Positions 1 to 8,387 of a DNA stretch of 64,000 bases are shown one piece after another. A program made the translations under genes and the position numbers. Source of the stretch: Streptomyces antnestii (GTDB taxonomy: Bacteria; Actinomycetota; Actinomycetes; Streptomycetales; Streptomycetaceae); assembly GCF_004005495.1 (NCBI RefSeq), contig NZ_RZYA01000016.1:1-64000 (forward strand). The letters are read 5' to 3'. The notes beneath the pieces were generated by a model, which worked only from the letters and a program-made list of their open reading frames with translations, was not told the DNA's origin and did no database searches. Numbering within the stretch: the stretch's first letter is position 1; each line of letters opens with the position of its first letter.

Positions 1-138
1 GGAGCCGCGATCGCCTTCGGTGGTGCGGTCTTCGCGAGCGGACGCCTCGGGCGGTGGCAACTGGACCGACGGCGCTACGACCAGTGGGGCCGCGAGTGGG
101 ACCGGCTCGGATCGACGTGGGGCCGCAGGCGTACCTGA
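1..138 (+). CDS. Rv1733c-like membrane protein, C-terminal fragment (5' end outside window)
   Basis: Frame 1 is open from the first base and stops with TGA at 136-138, giving 45 residues. It begins with a short hydrophobic stretch (AAIAFGGAVFA) and continues as a basic/aromatic tail containing RWQLDRRRYDQW and GSTWGR. A hydrophobic segment followed by a W-R-Y-rich tail ending in WGR is typical of the C-terminus of Streptomyces Rv1733c-family proteins, which are small proteins with two membrane segments. In mycobacteria Rv1733c belongs to the DosR dormancy regulon, which fits the DevR/DevS-like pair just downstream. The family call rests on this tail only. Confidence 0.6.
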   Translation, partial: GAAIAFGGAVFASGRLGRWQLDRRRYDQWGREWDRLGSTWGRRRT

Positions 139-368
139 CCCGGCACACGTTCGAGTCGAGGGCATGGGCTCACCACGCGGACCGGGACGGGGCCTGCTGG
201 TGCGACCCACGCCGTGGCAACCGCGCATGGGCCCGTGCCAAGTCCCGTCGGGGCACGGCGGCCGGGACCGGGCGGACCCGGCCGCGGGGCCGGGTGGCCC
301 ATGGCGATCGGCCCGTCTCCGGCGCACGCTGGATCTGGGTAGGCCCCGCTCCAGGAAGAGGCGGCACG

Positions 369-836
369 ATGAATGCTTCCCCCACCACCGACACGGTGCG
401 GGCACTGCCCGCCGAGTACTTGGAACGGCTGATGCGCATCGCCCGGGAGGTGTCGTTCCCCCAGGGCACGCGTCTGTTCAAGGAGGGCGGCCGCGCCGAC
501 CGGTTCTGGATCATCCGCTCCGGCACCGTCACTCTCGACCTCCACGTGCCGGGCCGCCGGGCGGTCGTCCTGGAGACGCTCACGCACAATCAACTCGTCG
601 GCTGGTCCTGGCTGTTCACGCCGCATCTCTGGCATCTGGGCGGCGTGGCGACGAGTCCGGTGCGCGCCTACGAGTTCGACGCCGCAGCCGTACGCACCAT
701 GTGCCAGAAGGATCCCGCTCTCGGTGCCCCGGTGGCCCTGTGGGTGGGCTCAGTCGTCACCCACCGGCTTCAGACGATGCGTAACCGGCTGCTGGACCTG
801 TACGGGCCTTACGGCAGCGGAGATTCTTCCCTCTGA
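369..836 (+). CDS. Cyclic nucleotide-binding (CRP-like sensor) domain protein
   Basis: A 155-residue protein that is essentially one cNMP-binding beta-barrel with no C-terminal DNA-binding helix-turn-helix. Recognisable features are the EGGRADRFWIIRSGTV strand-turn-strand at about residues 38-53 and a GWSWLF segment where CRP proteins have the phosphate-binding cassette. The canonical GE..L..RSA cassette is not preserved, so the ligand may not be a cyclic nucleotide. The ATG at 369 has an AGGAAGAGG ribosome site; an upstream extension of the frame looks non-coding. Stand-alone cNMP domains of this kind often accompany CBS-domain and dormancy genes in actinomycetes. Its likely role is sensing or protein-protein signalling, which is inferred. 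Confidence 0.8.
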   Translation: MNASPTTDTVRALPAEYLERLMRIAREVSFPQGTRLFKEGGRADRFWIIRSGTVTLDLHVPGRRAVVLETLTHNQLVGWSWLFTPHLWHLGGVATSPVRAYEFDAAAVRTMCQKDPALGAPVALWVGSVVTHRLQTMRNRLLDLYGPYGSGDSSL

Positions 837-879
837 GCGCCGGAGCCCCGACAGGAAAGGGACCAAGGAGGCGTAGCTG

Positions 880-1117
880 ATGGAGCAGTGGAGCGTCAGC
901 GCGGTTCCGGTCCTGCGGGGCGAGGACCGGGTGATCGGGGTCGTGTCCGAGGCAGACCTGCTGTACGGCGAAACACGTCGTGACGGCGGCGACCACCGGG
1001 CCGGGGCCCGGCCGGACCGGCTTCCCCGACGCGACCTGGCGAGGGGGCGGGCGGGGCGAGGGTGTGGTCGACGTGGAATTCGAGCTCACCGGACCGGACG
1101 GGAATTCCGGAGCGTGA
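880..1117 (+). pseudogene. CBS-domain protein remnant (frame-broken, possibly CBS-BON)
   Basis: From ATG 880, behind a good AAGGAGG site, the frame encodes the second half of a CBS domain (VSAVPVLRGEDRVIGVVSEADLL). It then loses protein character after about residue 30. The +1 frame continues plausibly from about 970 to a TGA at 1115-1117, ending VVDVEFELTGPDG, which resembles the end of a BON domain. The first roughly 25 residues of the CBS domain and the whole middle of a normal CBS-CBS-BON protein are absent. The simplest reading is an internal deletion plus frameshift. A short CBS peptide could still be made, because the ribosome site is intact. Confidence 0.55.
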
Positions 1118-1225
1118 CCGTCGTCCACCCGAGCATGTTCGGTCTGCCCTGATGCGCCCGGGCTGCGGAGAGATAATGATCGTCGTCAGGGGCAGCCCGT
1201 GGTCCGTCGGGAACGAGGGGTCGTC

Positions 1226-1927
1226 ATGGCCGAGGCACGTACCTTCACGGAGCGGAACCCGATCCGCGTCTTCCTCCTGGACGACCACGAGGTCGTCCGG
1301 CGCGGCCTGTCCGACCTCCTGGACGCGGAACCGGACATCCGCGTCGTCGGGGACGCGGAGAACGTCGAGCACGCGCTGGCCCGTGGGCCGGCCCTGCGTC
1401 CGGACGTCGCCGTCCTCGACGTCCGGCTGCCCGACGGTGACGGCATCAGCGTGTGCCGGGAACTGCGCAACCAGATGCCCGAGCTGGCGTGCCTGATGCT
1501 GACGTCGTTCGACGACGAGGAAGCTCTCCTCGACGCGATCATGGCCGGTGCGTCGGGCTATGTGCTCAAGCAGATCAAGGGCTCCGACCTGGTCTCCGCG
1601 GTGCGTACGGTCGCCTCGGGGCAGTCGATGCTCGATCCCGCGACGACCGCCCGGCTGATGCGGTCCCTGCGCGGCGGCCCCGAAGCCGCGCCGGAGCTGG
1701 CCCCGGAACTGGCTGCCCTGTCGCCGCGCGAGCGGGAGATCCTCGCGCTCATCGGGGACGGGCTGACCAACCGCGAGATCGGCAAGCGGCTCTACCTCTC
1801 GGAGAAGACGGTCAAGAACCACATCTCGCGGCTGCTGGCCAAGCTCGGTGTCCACCGCCGTGTCCAGGCCGCGGTCCTCGCCGCGCAACTGGAACAGCAC
1901 GAGGGCACCGGTCACCCGACATCATGA
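1226..1927 (+). CDS. NarL/DevR-type response regulator
   Basis: A 233-residue two-component regulator. The receiver domain (about 13-130) has the acidic pair D19-D20, phospho-acceptor D65 (VAVLDVRLPDG), T93/S94 and K115 in the expected places. The C-terminal LuxR-type helix-turn-helix (about 165-225) reads LSPREREILALIGDGLTNRE and then EKTVKNHISRLLAKL. ATG 1226 is preferred over GTG 1199 because GAGGGG lies just upstream. It faces the histidine kinase 1912-3669 tail-to-tail and overlaps it by 16 bp, so they are very probably cognate partners. The pair resembles mycobacterial DevR/DevS (DosR/DosS) and Streptomyces OsdR/OsdK, which control hypoxia and dormancy genes. The exact signal is not proven by sequence. 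Confidence 0.93.
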   Translation: MAEARTFTERNPIRVFLLDDHEVVRRGLSDLLDAEPDIRVVGDAENVEHALARGPALRPDVAVLDVRLPDGDGISVCRELRNQMPELACLMLTSFDDEEALLDAIMAGASGYVLKQIKGSDLVSAVRTVASGQSMLDPATTARLMRSLRGGPEAAPELAPELAALSPREREILALIGDGLTNREIGKRLYLSEKTVKNHISRLLAKLGVHRRVQAAVLAAQLEQHEGTGHPTS

Positions 1928-3669
1928 GGCCCGCCGGGTCGGTTCACTGATGTGACGGGTACCCGCCACATCAGCCGGGTGCCCCCGCCCTGCGTCCGCT
2001 CGCCGATGCTGAAGGTGCCGCCGAGGGCGACCGCACGCTCCTCCATGTTGCGCAGGCCGCTGCGTGTGACGCCGTCCGGCACTCCGCGGCCGTCGTCACT
2101 CACCTCGAGCCTCAACTCGCCGCCACCGCAGCTCAGTCGGACGTCCACGGCCCGCGCTCCGGCGTGCCGTGCCGCGTTGCTCAGTGCTTCCCCGAGCACC
2201 GCGACGACATGGTCCGCGATGTCGCCCGGGACGTCCGTCTCGACCAGTCCCTCGACCCGCAGCGCCGGCAGGAACCCGAACGAGGCCGCCGACGCGTTCA
2301 CCAGGTCCGAGACCCGGCCCCGCAGCCCCACGGCCTCCGGCCTGACCTCGCCGTGCATTCGCAGGCCGAAGATGGTGGAACGAATGATCTTGATGGTGTC
2401 GTCGAGGTCGTCGACGGTCCGTGCGAGCCGCTCGCTGCCCTCGGGGTGCTCCATGAACCGCTGGGTGCTCTGCAGCGTCATGCCGGCCGCGAAGAGCCGC
2501 TGAATGGCCAGATCATGCAGATCGCGCGCGATACGGTCGCGCTCCCTCAGGAGCACGATCTGTTCCGCGTCCCACCTCCGCTCCGCCAGCTCGAGGGCCA
2601 GCGCGGCCTGGTCGGCGAAGCCGAGCAGCGGTCCGGTGTCCACTTCGCCGAACGGCGTCCCGCCCGGCACCCGCCCCAGGATCAGCACACCGCGCGCTTT
2701 CCCGCCCGCGCCGAGCGGCACGGCGGCCACCGGGCCGAGGCCCGCCCACTGCGCCTGCCCGCCGCCCGTGCGCGCATCGTGCGCGATGTCGGCGGAGACC
2801 ACGGGTTCGGCCGAGCTCAGCGTCGCGCCGACGAAGCCGTCCTCGGAGCACATCACCAGGCCGTTGCGCCGCTCGGCGTCCAGGCCCACGGCGAGGACGG
2901 GCCGCAGCGCCTCGTCGCCCGGCACGCGCTCCGCGATCATCCCGACGTCCGCGGACACGATCTTGCGTGCCTCGTCCGCGATCAGCTCGAGCACCTCGGC
3001 ACTCGGCGCTCCCGTCAACAGCATGCTCGTGACCTTGCCGCTCGCGCGCTGCCAGCGCTCACGGAGCCTGGTCTCCTCGTACAGCCGCGCGTTCTCGATC
3101 GCGACACCGGCCGCCACCGCCAGCGTGGACAGCACCGCCTCGTCCTCCGCGTCGAACTCCTTGTCGCTGCGCTTCTCGGTGAGGTACAGGTTCCCGAACA
3201 CCTCCTCGCGCACCCGGATCGGGACACCGAGGAAGGAACGCATCGGCGGATGGTTGGCGGGGAAGCCGTACGAATGGGGATGCTCGGAGAGTTCCGGAAG
3301 CCGCAGCGGTTCAGGGTGCCGGATCAGCTCGCCGAGGATCCCGTGGCCGCTGGGCAGCGCCCCGATCGCCGAGCGCCGCTCGTCGTCGATGCCGACCGTG
3401 AGGAACTCGGACAGCTTCCGGTCTTCACCGATCACGCCCAGCGCCCCGTACTCCGCGTCAACCAAGGTCACGGCGGCCTCGACGATGCTCCGCAGCACCT
3501 GCGCCAGATCGAGTCCCCGCCCCACCGACAGGACCGCCTCCAGGAGCCCGTGCAGCCGGTTCTGCGTGCCGCGTGCCGCGTCGATACGCACCTGCAGCTC
3601 GCCCAGCAGGTCGTCGAGCCGAAGCCTGGGCAGATACTGCTCGGCGCCCCCACGCCCTTCCCCGCTCAT
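1912..3669 (-). CDS. DevS/DosS-like GAF-GAF sensor histidine kinase
   Basis: A 585-residue soluble kinase with two GAF domains (about 50-200 and 220-370), a HisKA_3 dimerisation domain with phospho-acceptor H385 in RDLHDLAIQRLF, and an HATPase_c domain (N498 in EALSNAARHAG; SDDGRGVP as the G1 box). GAF-A contains GFPANHPPM with H140. In M. tuberculosis DosS the heme ligand His149 lies, as I recall, in the same motif, so heme-based O2/NO/CO or redox sensing is likely here. ATG 3669 has a perfect GGAGG site; a GTG 21 bp upstream is less likely. The gene converges on the response regulator at 1226-1927, its probable partner. Confidence 0.92.
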   Translation of the reverse strand: MSGEGRGGAEQYLPRLRLDDLLGELQVRIDAARGTQNRLHGLLEAVLSVGRGLDLAQVLRSIVEAAVTLVDAEYGALGVIGEDRKLSEFLTVGIDDERRSAIGALPSGHGILGELIRHPEPLRLPELSEHPHSYGFPANHPPMRSFLGVPIRVREEVFGNLYLTEKRSDKEFDAEDEAVLSTLAVAAGVAIENARLYEETRLRERWQRASGKVTSMLLTGAPSAEVLELIADEARKIVSADVGMIAERVPGDEALRPVLAVGLDAERRNGLVMCSEDGFVGATLSSAEPVVSADIAHDARTGGGQAQWAGLGPVAAVPLGAGGKARGVLILGRVPGGTPFGEVDTGPLLGFADQAALALELAERRWDAEQIVLLRERDRIARDLHDLAIQRLFAAGMTLQSTQRFMEHPEGSERLARTVDDLDDTIKIIRSTIFGLRMHGEVRPEAVGLRGRVSDLVNASAASFGFLPALRVEGLVETDVPGDIADHVVAVLGEALSNAARHAGARAVDVRLSCGGGELRLEVSDDGRGVPDGVTRSGLRNMEERAVALGGTFSIGERTQGGGTRLMWRVPVTSVNRPGGPHDVG

Positions 3670-3960
3670 CGTTTCCTCCGGCCGGCTCACGCAGACGGGC
3701 AGCTAGGACCAGTCTGCCTCTTCTTCGCAGCGATGTCCGAGGGGCTCGGCGGCGCGTCCGAAGGCACGGAAGGGGAGCATCCCGGCCGAAGGGGCTCGGC
3801 GTTCACCGACGAGGGGGCAGACACGTGCGCTCCGTCACCCGACGGCACCCCGGGCACCCACGCGATTCTCAGGCCCGCCCCGCCACGGACACGGTGCGGT
3901 CGGCCAGGGCGATGCCGATCGGGTGACGGATCGCGAGGATCGCGAAGCCCTGCCGGTGGA
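3670..3960. other. Intergenic region with a possible minus-strand gene remnant
   Basis: This 291-bp spacer separates the histidine kinase from the GNAT gene. On the minus strand, about 3869-3959, a short frame reads GFAILAIRHPIGIALADRTV and ends at a TGA (3869-3871). It has protein-like composition and could be the tail of a lost gene, but it has no start or ribosome site. I recognise no promoter with confidence. The region must carry the promoter for the kinase, whose ribosome site lies at about 3672-3678. Confidence 0.3.
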
Positions 3961-4446
3961 TCAGGCGGCGCCGGTGTCCGCGAGCCGCATCGTGAACCAG
4001 AGCGCGGGGTCGTCCGGCAGCGTGTACCGCTCGACCTCCACGAAACCGTGCTGCTCCGCGAACCGCACGCCCTCCGTGTTCGACGCGAGGACGACCGTCT
4101 CGACGACGGCCGCGCCGAGCTCGCGCGCCCGCTCCAGGCCGTGCCGGTAGAGCAGTTCACCCAAGCCCTGGCGGCGGTGGCCGGGAAGCACCCGGGCGAT
4201 CACCGTGGCGGTGGCGGTCTCGTTCGCCGGCGGGCGGACCGTCGTGCAGCCCACCAGGGTGTCGCCGAGGTAGGCGACCTCCAGGTGGTTGCGCCCCACA
4301 CGCTCCCGCACGTCGTCGAGGGACAGCGGATCGGCCGGGATGATCAGGTTGTGGACGTGCCGCCAGTCCTCGACGAGGGCCTCGCCCCGCACGTTCTCGA
4401 TACGCAGATCAGTCACCGGAGCAGGAAATCGTGAGCGTCGTCGCAC
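3961..4446 (-). CDS. GNAT-family N-acetyltransferase
   Basis: About 161 residues from GTG 4446; a second GTG at 4416 would give 151 residues starting VTDLRIENV and fits the family better. The acetyl-CoA binding motif A is visible as ATVIARVLPGHRRQGLGELL (R/Q-x-x-G-x-G/A), followed by the beta-strand VVETVVLASNTEGVRFAEQHGF typical of GNAT folds. It transfers an acetyl group from acetyl-CoA to an amine substrate that cannot be inferred. It lies 45 bp downstream of the PP2C regulator gene on the same strand and may be its last operon member. Confidence 0.85.
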   Translation of the reverse strand: MRRRSRFPAPVTDLRIENVRGEALVEDWRHVHNLIIPADPLSLDDVRERVGRNHLEVAYLGDTLVGCTTVRPPANETATATVIARVLPGHRRQGLGELLYRHGLERARELGAAVVETVVLASNTEGVRFAEQHGFVEVERYTLPDDPALWFTMRLADTGAA

Positions 4447-4491
4447 GTCAACTGCATATCGGCGCCCAGGTATCGGTGGTGCCGGAACTCC

Positions 4492-7041
4492 TCACGGACC
4501 CGCCGGCTCGACGGGAAGGTCGGTCCCCCCGGCGTGGTCCGGCCGTTCGGCGAGCGACTGCTCAGCCCAGATGATCTTCCCTTCGAGGGTGTAGCGCGCC
4601 CCCCAGCGCTCGGAGAACTGGGAGACGAGGAAGAGGCCGCGCCCGCCCTCGTCGGTGGTGCGCGGGTGGCGCAGATGCGGGGCGCTGGCGCCCGCGTCGG
4701 AGACCTCGCAGATCAGCGCCCGCTCCACGATCAGACGCAGCCGGATCGGCCCGGACGCGTACCGGATCGCGTTGGTCACGAGCTCGCTGACGACGAGTTC
4801 CGTGGTGAACGCGAGCTCGTCGAGTCCCCACTCGGCCAGTTGCCGGGTCACCATCTTGCGCGCGTCGGCGACCACCGCCGGGTCGCTCTCCACGTCCCAG
4901 GAAGCGACCTGCCCGGCACCGAGACGGCGCGTGCGGGCCATCAGCAGGGCCACGTCGTCGTACGGCCGTGCCGGGACGAGGGCGTCGACGACGGCCACGC
5001 AGCGGTTCTCCAGCGACGGGTCGGCCCGTTCCAGGGCCTCGCGCAGGCGCTCCCTGCCCTCTTCGAGGTCGGGTTCGCGGCCCGGTTCGCGCCGGCCGAC
5101 GGCGAGCAGCCCGTCCGTGTGCAGCGCGAGCACACTGCCCTCGGCGAGGGGGAACTCGGTTGCCTCGAAGGGCAGGCCGCCCGTGCCGAGCGCGGGCCCG
5201 ACCGGGATCTCGGGGAACGAGACCGCGCCGTCCGGGGCGACAAGCGCGGGTGCGGGATGTGCGGCGCTCGCCACCGCGCAACGGCCGCTCACCGGGTCGT
5301 ACACCACGTACTGACAACTGGCGCCCACGGCCTGGACAGCGCTGCGGGCGCCCTCCTCGCGAGCGCCCCTGCTGACCAGGTCGTCGAGGTGGGCGAGGAC
5401 CTCCTCCGGCGGCAGGTCCAGATCGGCGAGCGTCTGCACCGCGGTGCGCAGCCGCCCCATCGCGGCGGCGCCGTCGATGCCGTGCCCGGGGACGTCGCCC
5501 ACCACGAGGGCCACCCGGGCCCCCGACAGCGGGATGACGTCGAACCAGTCCCCGCCGAGGCCGGTCAGCGCGTCCGCGGGCCGGTAGCAGGCGGTGACGT
5601 CCACCGCGTCCTGCTCCGGCAGATGGCTCGGCAGCAGACTCCGCTGGAGCACCAGGGCGGCGTCCCGTTCGCGCGTGTAGCGGCGGGCGTTGTCCACACA
5701 GATCGCGGCCCGGGACACGAACTCCTCCGCGAGCGCCAGATCGTCGGTGCCGAACGGGTCCGGGCGGTCCCGCCGGAAGAAGCTGGTGACCCCCATCGTG
5801 ATGCCGCGCGAGCGGATCGGCACGATCATCATCGAGTGCACCCCGAGCTCCGCGAACGAAGGCGCAACGCGCCCCTGCCCCGCGGCCGCCCAGTCCTTCG
5901 CCCGCGGATCCATCCGCTCCTCGTGCCACGACTCGCCGCTGCACAGGACGCGGACCGGCGGCGACCCCGCCGGGTAGCGGGCCGTGTCCCCTATGCCGAT
6001 GACGGTCTCGGGAACACCGTCCCGCACCGACCGGTGCCCCGCGCGCCGCAGCAGGACCGTGTCCGGACCGCCCGGCGCACCCGCCGCCGGCTCGGTCCCT
6101 TCCAGGACCGACTCCAGCAGATCCACCACCACGAAGTCCGCGAGCCCCGGAACCGCGACGTCGGCCAGCTCCTGCGCGGTCTGTACGACGTCCAGGCTGC
6201 GGCCGATGTGCTCACCGGCCCGGTCCAGCAGGGCGAGCCGCCGCCGCACCAGGTAGCGCTCGGTGATGTCCATCGCCGTGTAGTACACGCCCAGCGGGTG
6301 CCCGTTGTCGTCGCTGAGCCGCATGAACGACATGGCGTGGGCGCACTCGCGATGCGGCGCCGAGCGGACCCGGCCCACATGCTCGTAGCCCACGATCGAC
6401 TCCCCCGTCTCCAGGACCTGGCGCATCTTCGCCTCGAGGCGCTCGGCGTCGAGCCCCGGCTGGATGTCCGCCAGCCTGCGCCCGACACGCTCGCGGGCGG
6501 GCCCGCCGCCGAACTGCTCAAGGGCGGCGTTCGACCACACGTACCTCAGGTCCGTGTCCACGATGGCGATGCCCAGCGGGGAGCGCGAGGCCATCTGCTC
6601 CAGGACGGAACGGCTCATGTCCCACCCCGGCGCGCCGTCCATCCCCGAGACGAGCACGATCCAGCGCGTGGGCCCCGGGCTGCGCTGCGCCTCCACGACG
6701 CGCACCATCACCGAGACCGGGTGCCCGTCGCGGTGCCTCGCGCCCAGGATCCCGGACCAGCCGCCGCTCGTCCGGCAGCGCTCGGCGAGCTCGGGGACGC
6801 GGGCCGCGTCCGCGGGCAGCAGCAGTGTGGCGGCCTCCCGGCCGACCACGTCGGCGGCCTCGTACCCGAGCAGCCGCCCGCCCTCGTCGGACCAGCCGGT
6901 CACCACCCCGTGTGCGTCGAGCAGCATCGGCGCGGCGTCCGCCACGTCGAAGCCCTGCCGGCCGGTATCGCTCTGCTCGCTCGTCCCCACGGCGACCCGC
7001 TCCGTCCTGAGGGTGGCCTCTCCCTCCCATCCATTCTTCAC
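4492..7041 (-). CDS. PAS-PAS-GAF-PP2C (SpoIIE) phosphatase with C-terminal anti-sigma-type ATPase domain
   Basis: An 849-residue multidomain regulator. In order: PAS domain (about 35-130), second PAS (about 150-265), GAF (about 285-450; VDNARRYTRERDAALVLQRSLLP is the usual linker), a PP2C/SpoIIE phosphatase (about 470-700; metal-binding GGDWFDV and VVGDVPGHG), and an HATPase_c domain (about 720-835; ELVTNAIRYA, DEGGRGLFLV) like RsbW anti-sigma kinases. Fusing an RsbU-like phosphatase to an RsbW-like kinase is common in Streptomyces and suggests one protein both phosphorylates and dephosphorylates STAS anti-sigma antagonists. GTG 7041 is the longest start; GTG 6990 behind GGAGCGGG is an alternative. 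It lacks membrane segments. Confidence 0.92.
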   Translation of the reverse strand: MKNGWEGEATLRTERVAVGTSEQSDTGRQGFDVADAAPMLLDAHGVVTGWSDEGGRLLGYEAADVVGREAATLLLPADAARVPELAERCRTSGGWSGILGARHRDGHPVSVMVRVVEAQRSPGPTRWIVLVSGMDGAPGWDMSRSVLEQMASRSPLGIAIVDTDLRYVWSNAALEQFGGGPARERVGRRLADIQPGLDAERLEAKMRQVLETGESIVGYEHVGRVRSAPHRECAHAMSFMRLSDDNGHPLGVYYTAMDITERYLVRRRLALLDRAGEHIGRSLDVVQTAQELADVAVPGLADFVVVDLLESVLEGTEPAAGAPGGPDTVLLRRAGHRSVRDGVPETVIGIGDTARYPAGSPPVRVLCSGESWHEERMDPRAKDWAAAGQGRVAPSFAELGVHSMMIVPIRSRGITMGVTSFFRRDRPDPFGTDDLALAEEFVSRAAICVDNARRYTRERDAALVLQRSLLPSHLPEQDAVDVTACYRPADALTGLGGDWFDVIPLSGARVALVVGDVPGHGIDGAAAMGRLRTAVQTLADLDLPPEEVLAHLDDLVSRGAREEGARSAVQAVGASCQYVVYDPVSGRCAVASAAHPAPALVAPDGAVSFPEIPVGPALGTGGLPFEATEFPLAEGSVLALHTDGLLAVGRREPGREPDLEEGRERLREALERADPSLENRCVAVVDALVPARPYDDVALLMARTRRLGAGQVASWDVESDPAVVADARKMVTRQLAEWGLDELAFTTELVVSELVTNAIRYASGPIRLRLIVERALICEVSDAGASAPHLRHPRTTDEGGRGLFLVSQFSERWGARYTLEGKIIWAEQSLAERPDHAGGTDLPVEPAGP

Positions 7042-7201
7042 CTTGTGTGACGAGGACGGCGCCTGTTCGCCACTCGTGTGCCGCGTCCGGACGCGTTGTC
7101 ACCCCGTGGTCCGCCCCGTCTCCCGGAGGGAAAACCCGAGGCGCCCGCCGGCGTTCCCTGCGACGATGACCGCCGCTGTGTCCGCCCCGAAGGGAACTCA
7201 C

Positions 7202-7612
7202 ATGCCCCGTGCCGTCACGCTCATCCGCTCCTCGTCGCTGTCGGACGTCGCCGAGTACGCCTACGCGGCCACCGCACCCGCCGAGGCGCGACTCGTCTTC
7301 CTCGCGGGCGCGTGCCCGCTGAACGAGGACGGCTCCACGGCCGCCGTCGGTGATTACGCCGGTCAGGCGGCGAAGGCGGTCGAGAACATGCGGACGGCGC
7401 TCGCCGAGGCCGGTGCCACGCTCGACGACGTCATCAACACCCGCGTCCTCGTCGCGTCCACCCGGCGGGAGGACCTGGTGACGGCGTGGCAGGTCGTGCG
7501 CGACGCGTTCGGCGACCACGACGTCCCCAGCACGCTGATGGGGGTCACGGTGCTCGGGTACACCGACCAGCTGGTGGAGATCGAGGCGGTCGCGGCCGTA
7601 CTGGATTCCTGA
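7202..7612 (+). CDS. RidA/YjgF-family protein (reactive enamine/imine deaminase)
   Basis: A 136-residue RidA-family protein. RidA homologues hydrolyse reactive 2-aminoacrylate-type enamines, protecting PLP enzymes. Family features are the VFLAGACPLNEDG strand-loop, DYAGQAAKAVENMRTALAEAG, the DDVINTRVLVAS strand and the C-terminal VLGYTDQLVEIEAVA. The R that anchors the substrate carboxylate in classical RidA would lie in NTRVLV. ATG 7202 has GAAGGGA eight bases upstream. It is a single gene divergent from the PP2C regulator. The exact subfamily (RidA versus Rid2-7) is not settled. Confidence 0.85.
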   Translation: MPRAVTLIRSSSLSDVAEYAYAATAPAEARLVFLAGACPLNEDGSTAAVGDYAGQAAKAVENMRTALAEAGATLDDVINTRVLVASTRREDLVTAWQVVRDAFGDHDVPSTLMGVTVLGYTDQLVEIEAVAAVLDS

Positions 7613-7697
7613 CGGGCCCAAGGGGCCGGTTACGGGAGCCCGGTGCCGCCCGGACCGCGGATACCACCACCCCCGGCCGCGCCACTAGAGTGCGTCC

Positions 7698-8315
7698 ATG
7701 CCCGGTGAAAAGGTGCCCGACCGACGCGAGCTGCGGGCGTCGCACGAGGACCGCGACCAGGTCGTGGAACGGCTGACCGTGGCCGCCGGTGACGGCCGGC
7801 TGACCGCGGACGAGCTGGACGACCGGCTCGGGGCCGCGCTGACGGCCCGTACCTACGGAGACCTCGCGGCGCTGCTCGCCGACCTGCCGGAGGCCGGCCT
7901 CGCGTGGGGCGCCCCGAAGGACGTGTCGAGGATCGTCGTCGGCGGCGCGAGCGAGAGACGGGCCGGCGACCGGGTGGCCCCGGGACGCCTCGAGATCGCG
8001 TCGCGGAGCGGGTCCGTCCTGCTGGACTTCACCCAGACCGCCGTCGCGGTGCCCACGCTGGAGATCGAGGTGGCGGTGCGCAGCGGGTCGGTGACGCTGC
8101 TGATGCAGCCGCACGCCGACGACGTGCGGGTGCGCGGAGGCGGTGTGGGCGATCAGGTGGGTCCGGGGGCCGAGACGCCGGCGAGGCTGCGTATCGAGGT
8201 GACGGGCGAGGTCGACTGCGGTCGCGTCACCGTACGGCCGTCGGCGGAATCCCGGCGGGGCTTCTGGCAGTGGCTGCTGCGGCGCCCCCGGCCGGCGGCG
8301 CCGCTGCCTCGCTGA
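7698..8315 (+). CDS. DUF1707 (SHOCT-like N-terminal) domain protein
   Basis: A 205-residue protein whose first about 60 residues are a DUF1707 domain (RASHEDRDQVVERLTVAAGDGRL, DELDDRLGAALTARTYGDLAALLADLP), a small helical domain abundant in actinomycetes. The rest is a beta-rich segment rather like a cell-wall-active-antibiotics-response fold (SGSVLLDFTQTAV, VAVRSGSVTLLM) and an arginine/proline-rich tail. No membrane helices are evident, unlike many DUF1707 proteins. There is no strong ribosome site; TAGAGT (7685-7690) just upstream could be a -10 element giving a short or absent leader. Function unknown. Confidence 0.8.
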   Translation: MPGEKVPDRRELRASHEDRDQVVERLTVAAGDGRLTADELDDRLGAALTARTYGDLAALLADLPEAGLAWGAPKDVSRIVVGGASERRAGDRVAPGRLEIASRSGSVLLDFTQTAVAVPTLEIEVAVRSGSVTLLMQPHADDVRVRGGGVGDQVGPGAETPARLRIEVTGEVDCGRVTVRPSAESRRGFWQWLLRRPRPAAPLPR

Positions 8316-8344
8316 CCTGCCCCTCATGACATGAGGGCAGGTCA
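8313..8344. terminator. Near-perfect inverted repeat, probable terminator (or operator)
   Basis: TGACCTGCCC and GGGCAGGTCA are perfect complements, with CTCATG/CATGAG continuing the stem towards a one-base centre and a single extra C on the left arm. The stem begins at the stop codon of the DUF1707 gene and ends 43 bp before the hydrolase start. No T-run follows. It could stop transcription between the two genes or serve as a dyad protein-binding site. Confidence 0.55.
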
Positions 8345-8387
8345 ATCCGCTTGCCGCGAGCGGCGCGTGACCATGAGGATGGCTGTC

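Noticed and set aside
2164..7050. Long plus-strand frames opposite the histidine kinase and PP2C genes
   Set aside because: They mirror the GC-rich third positions of the real minus-strand genes and contain no domains.
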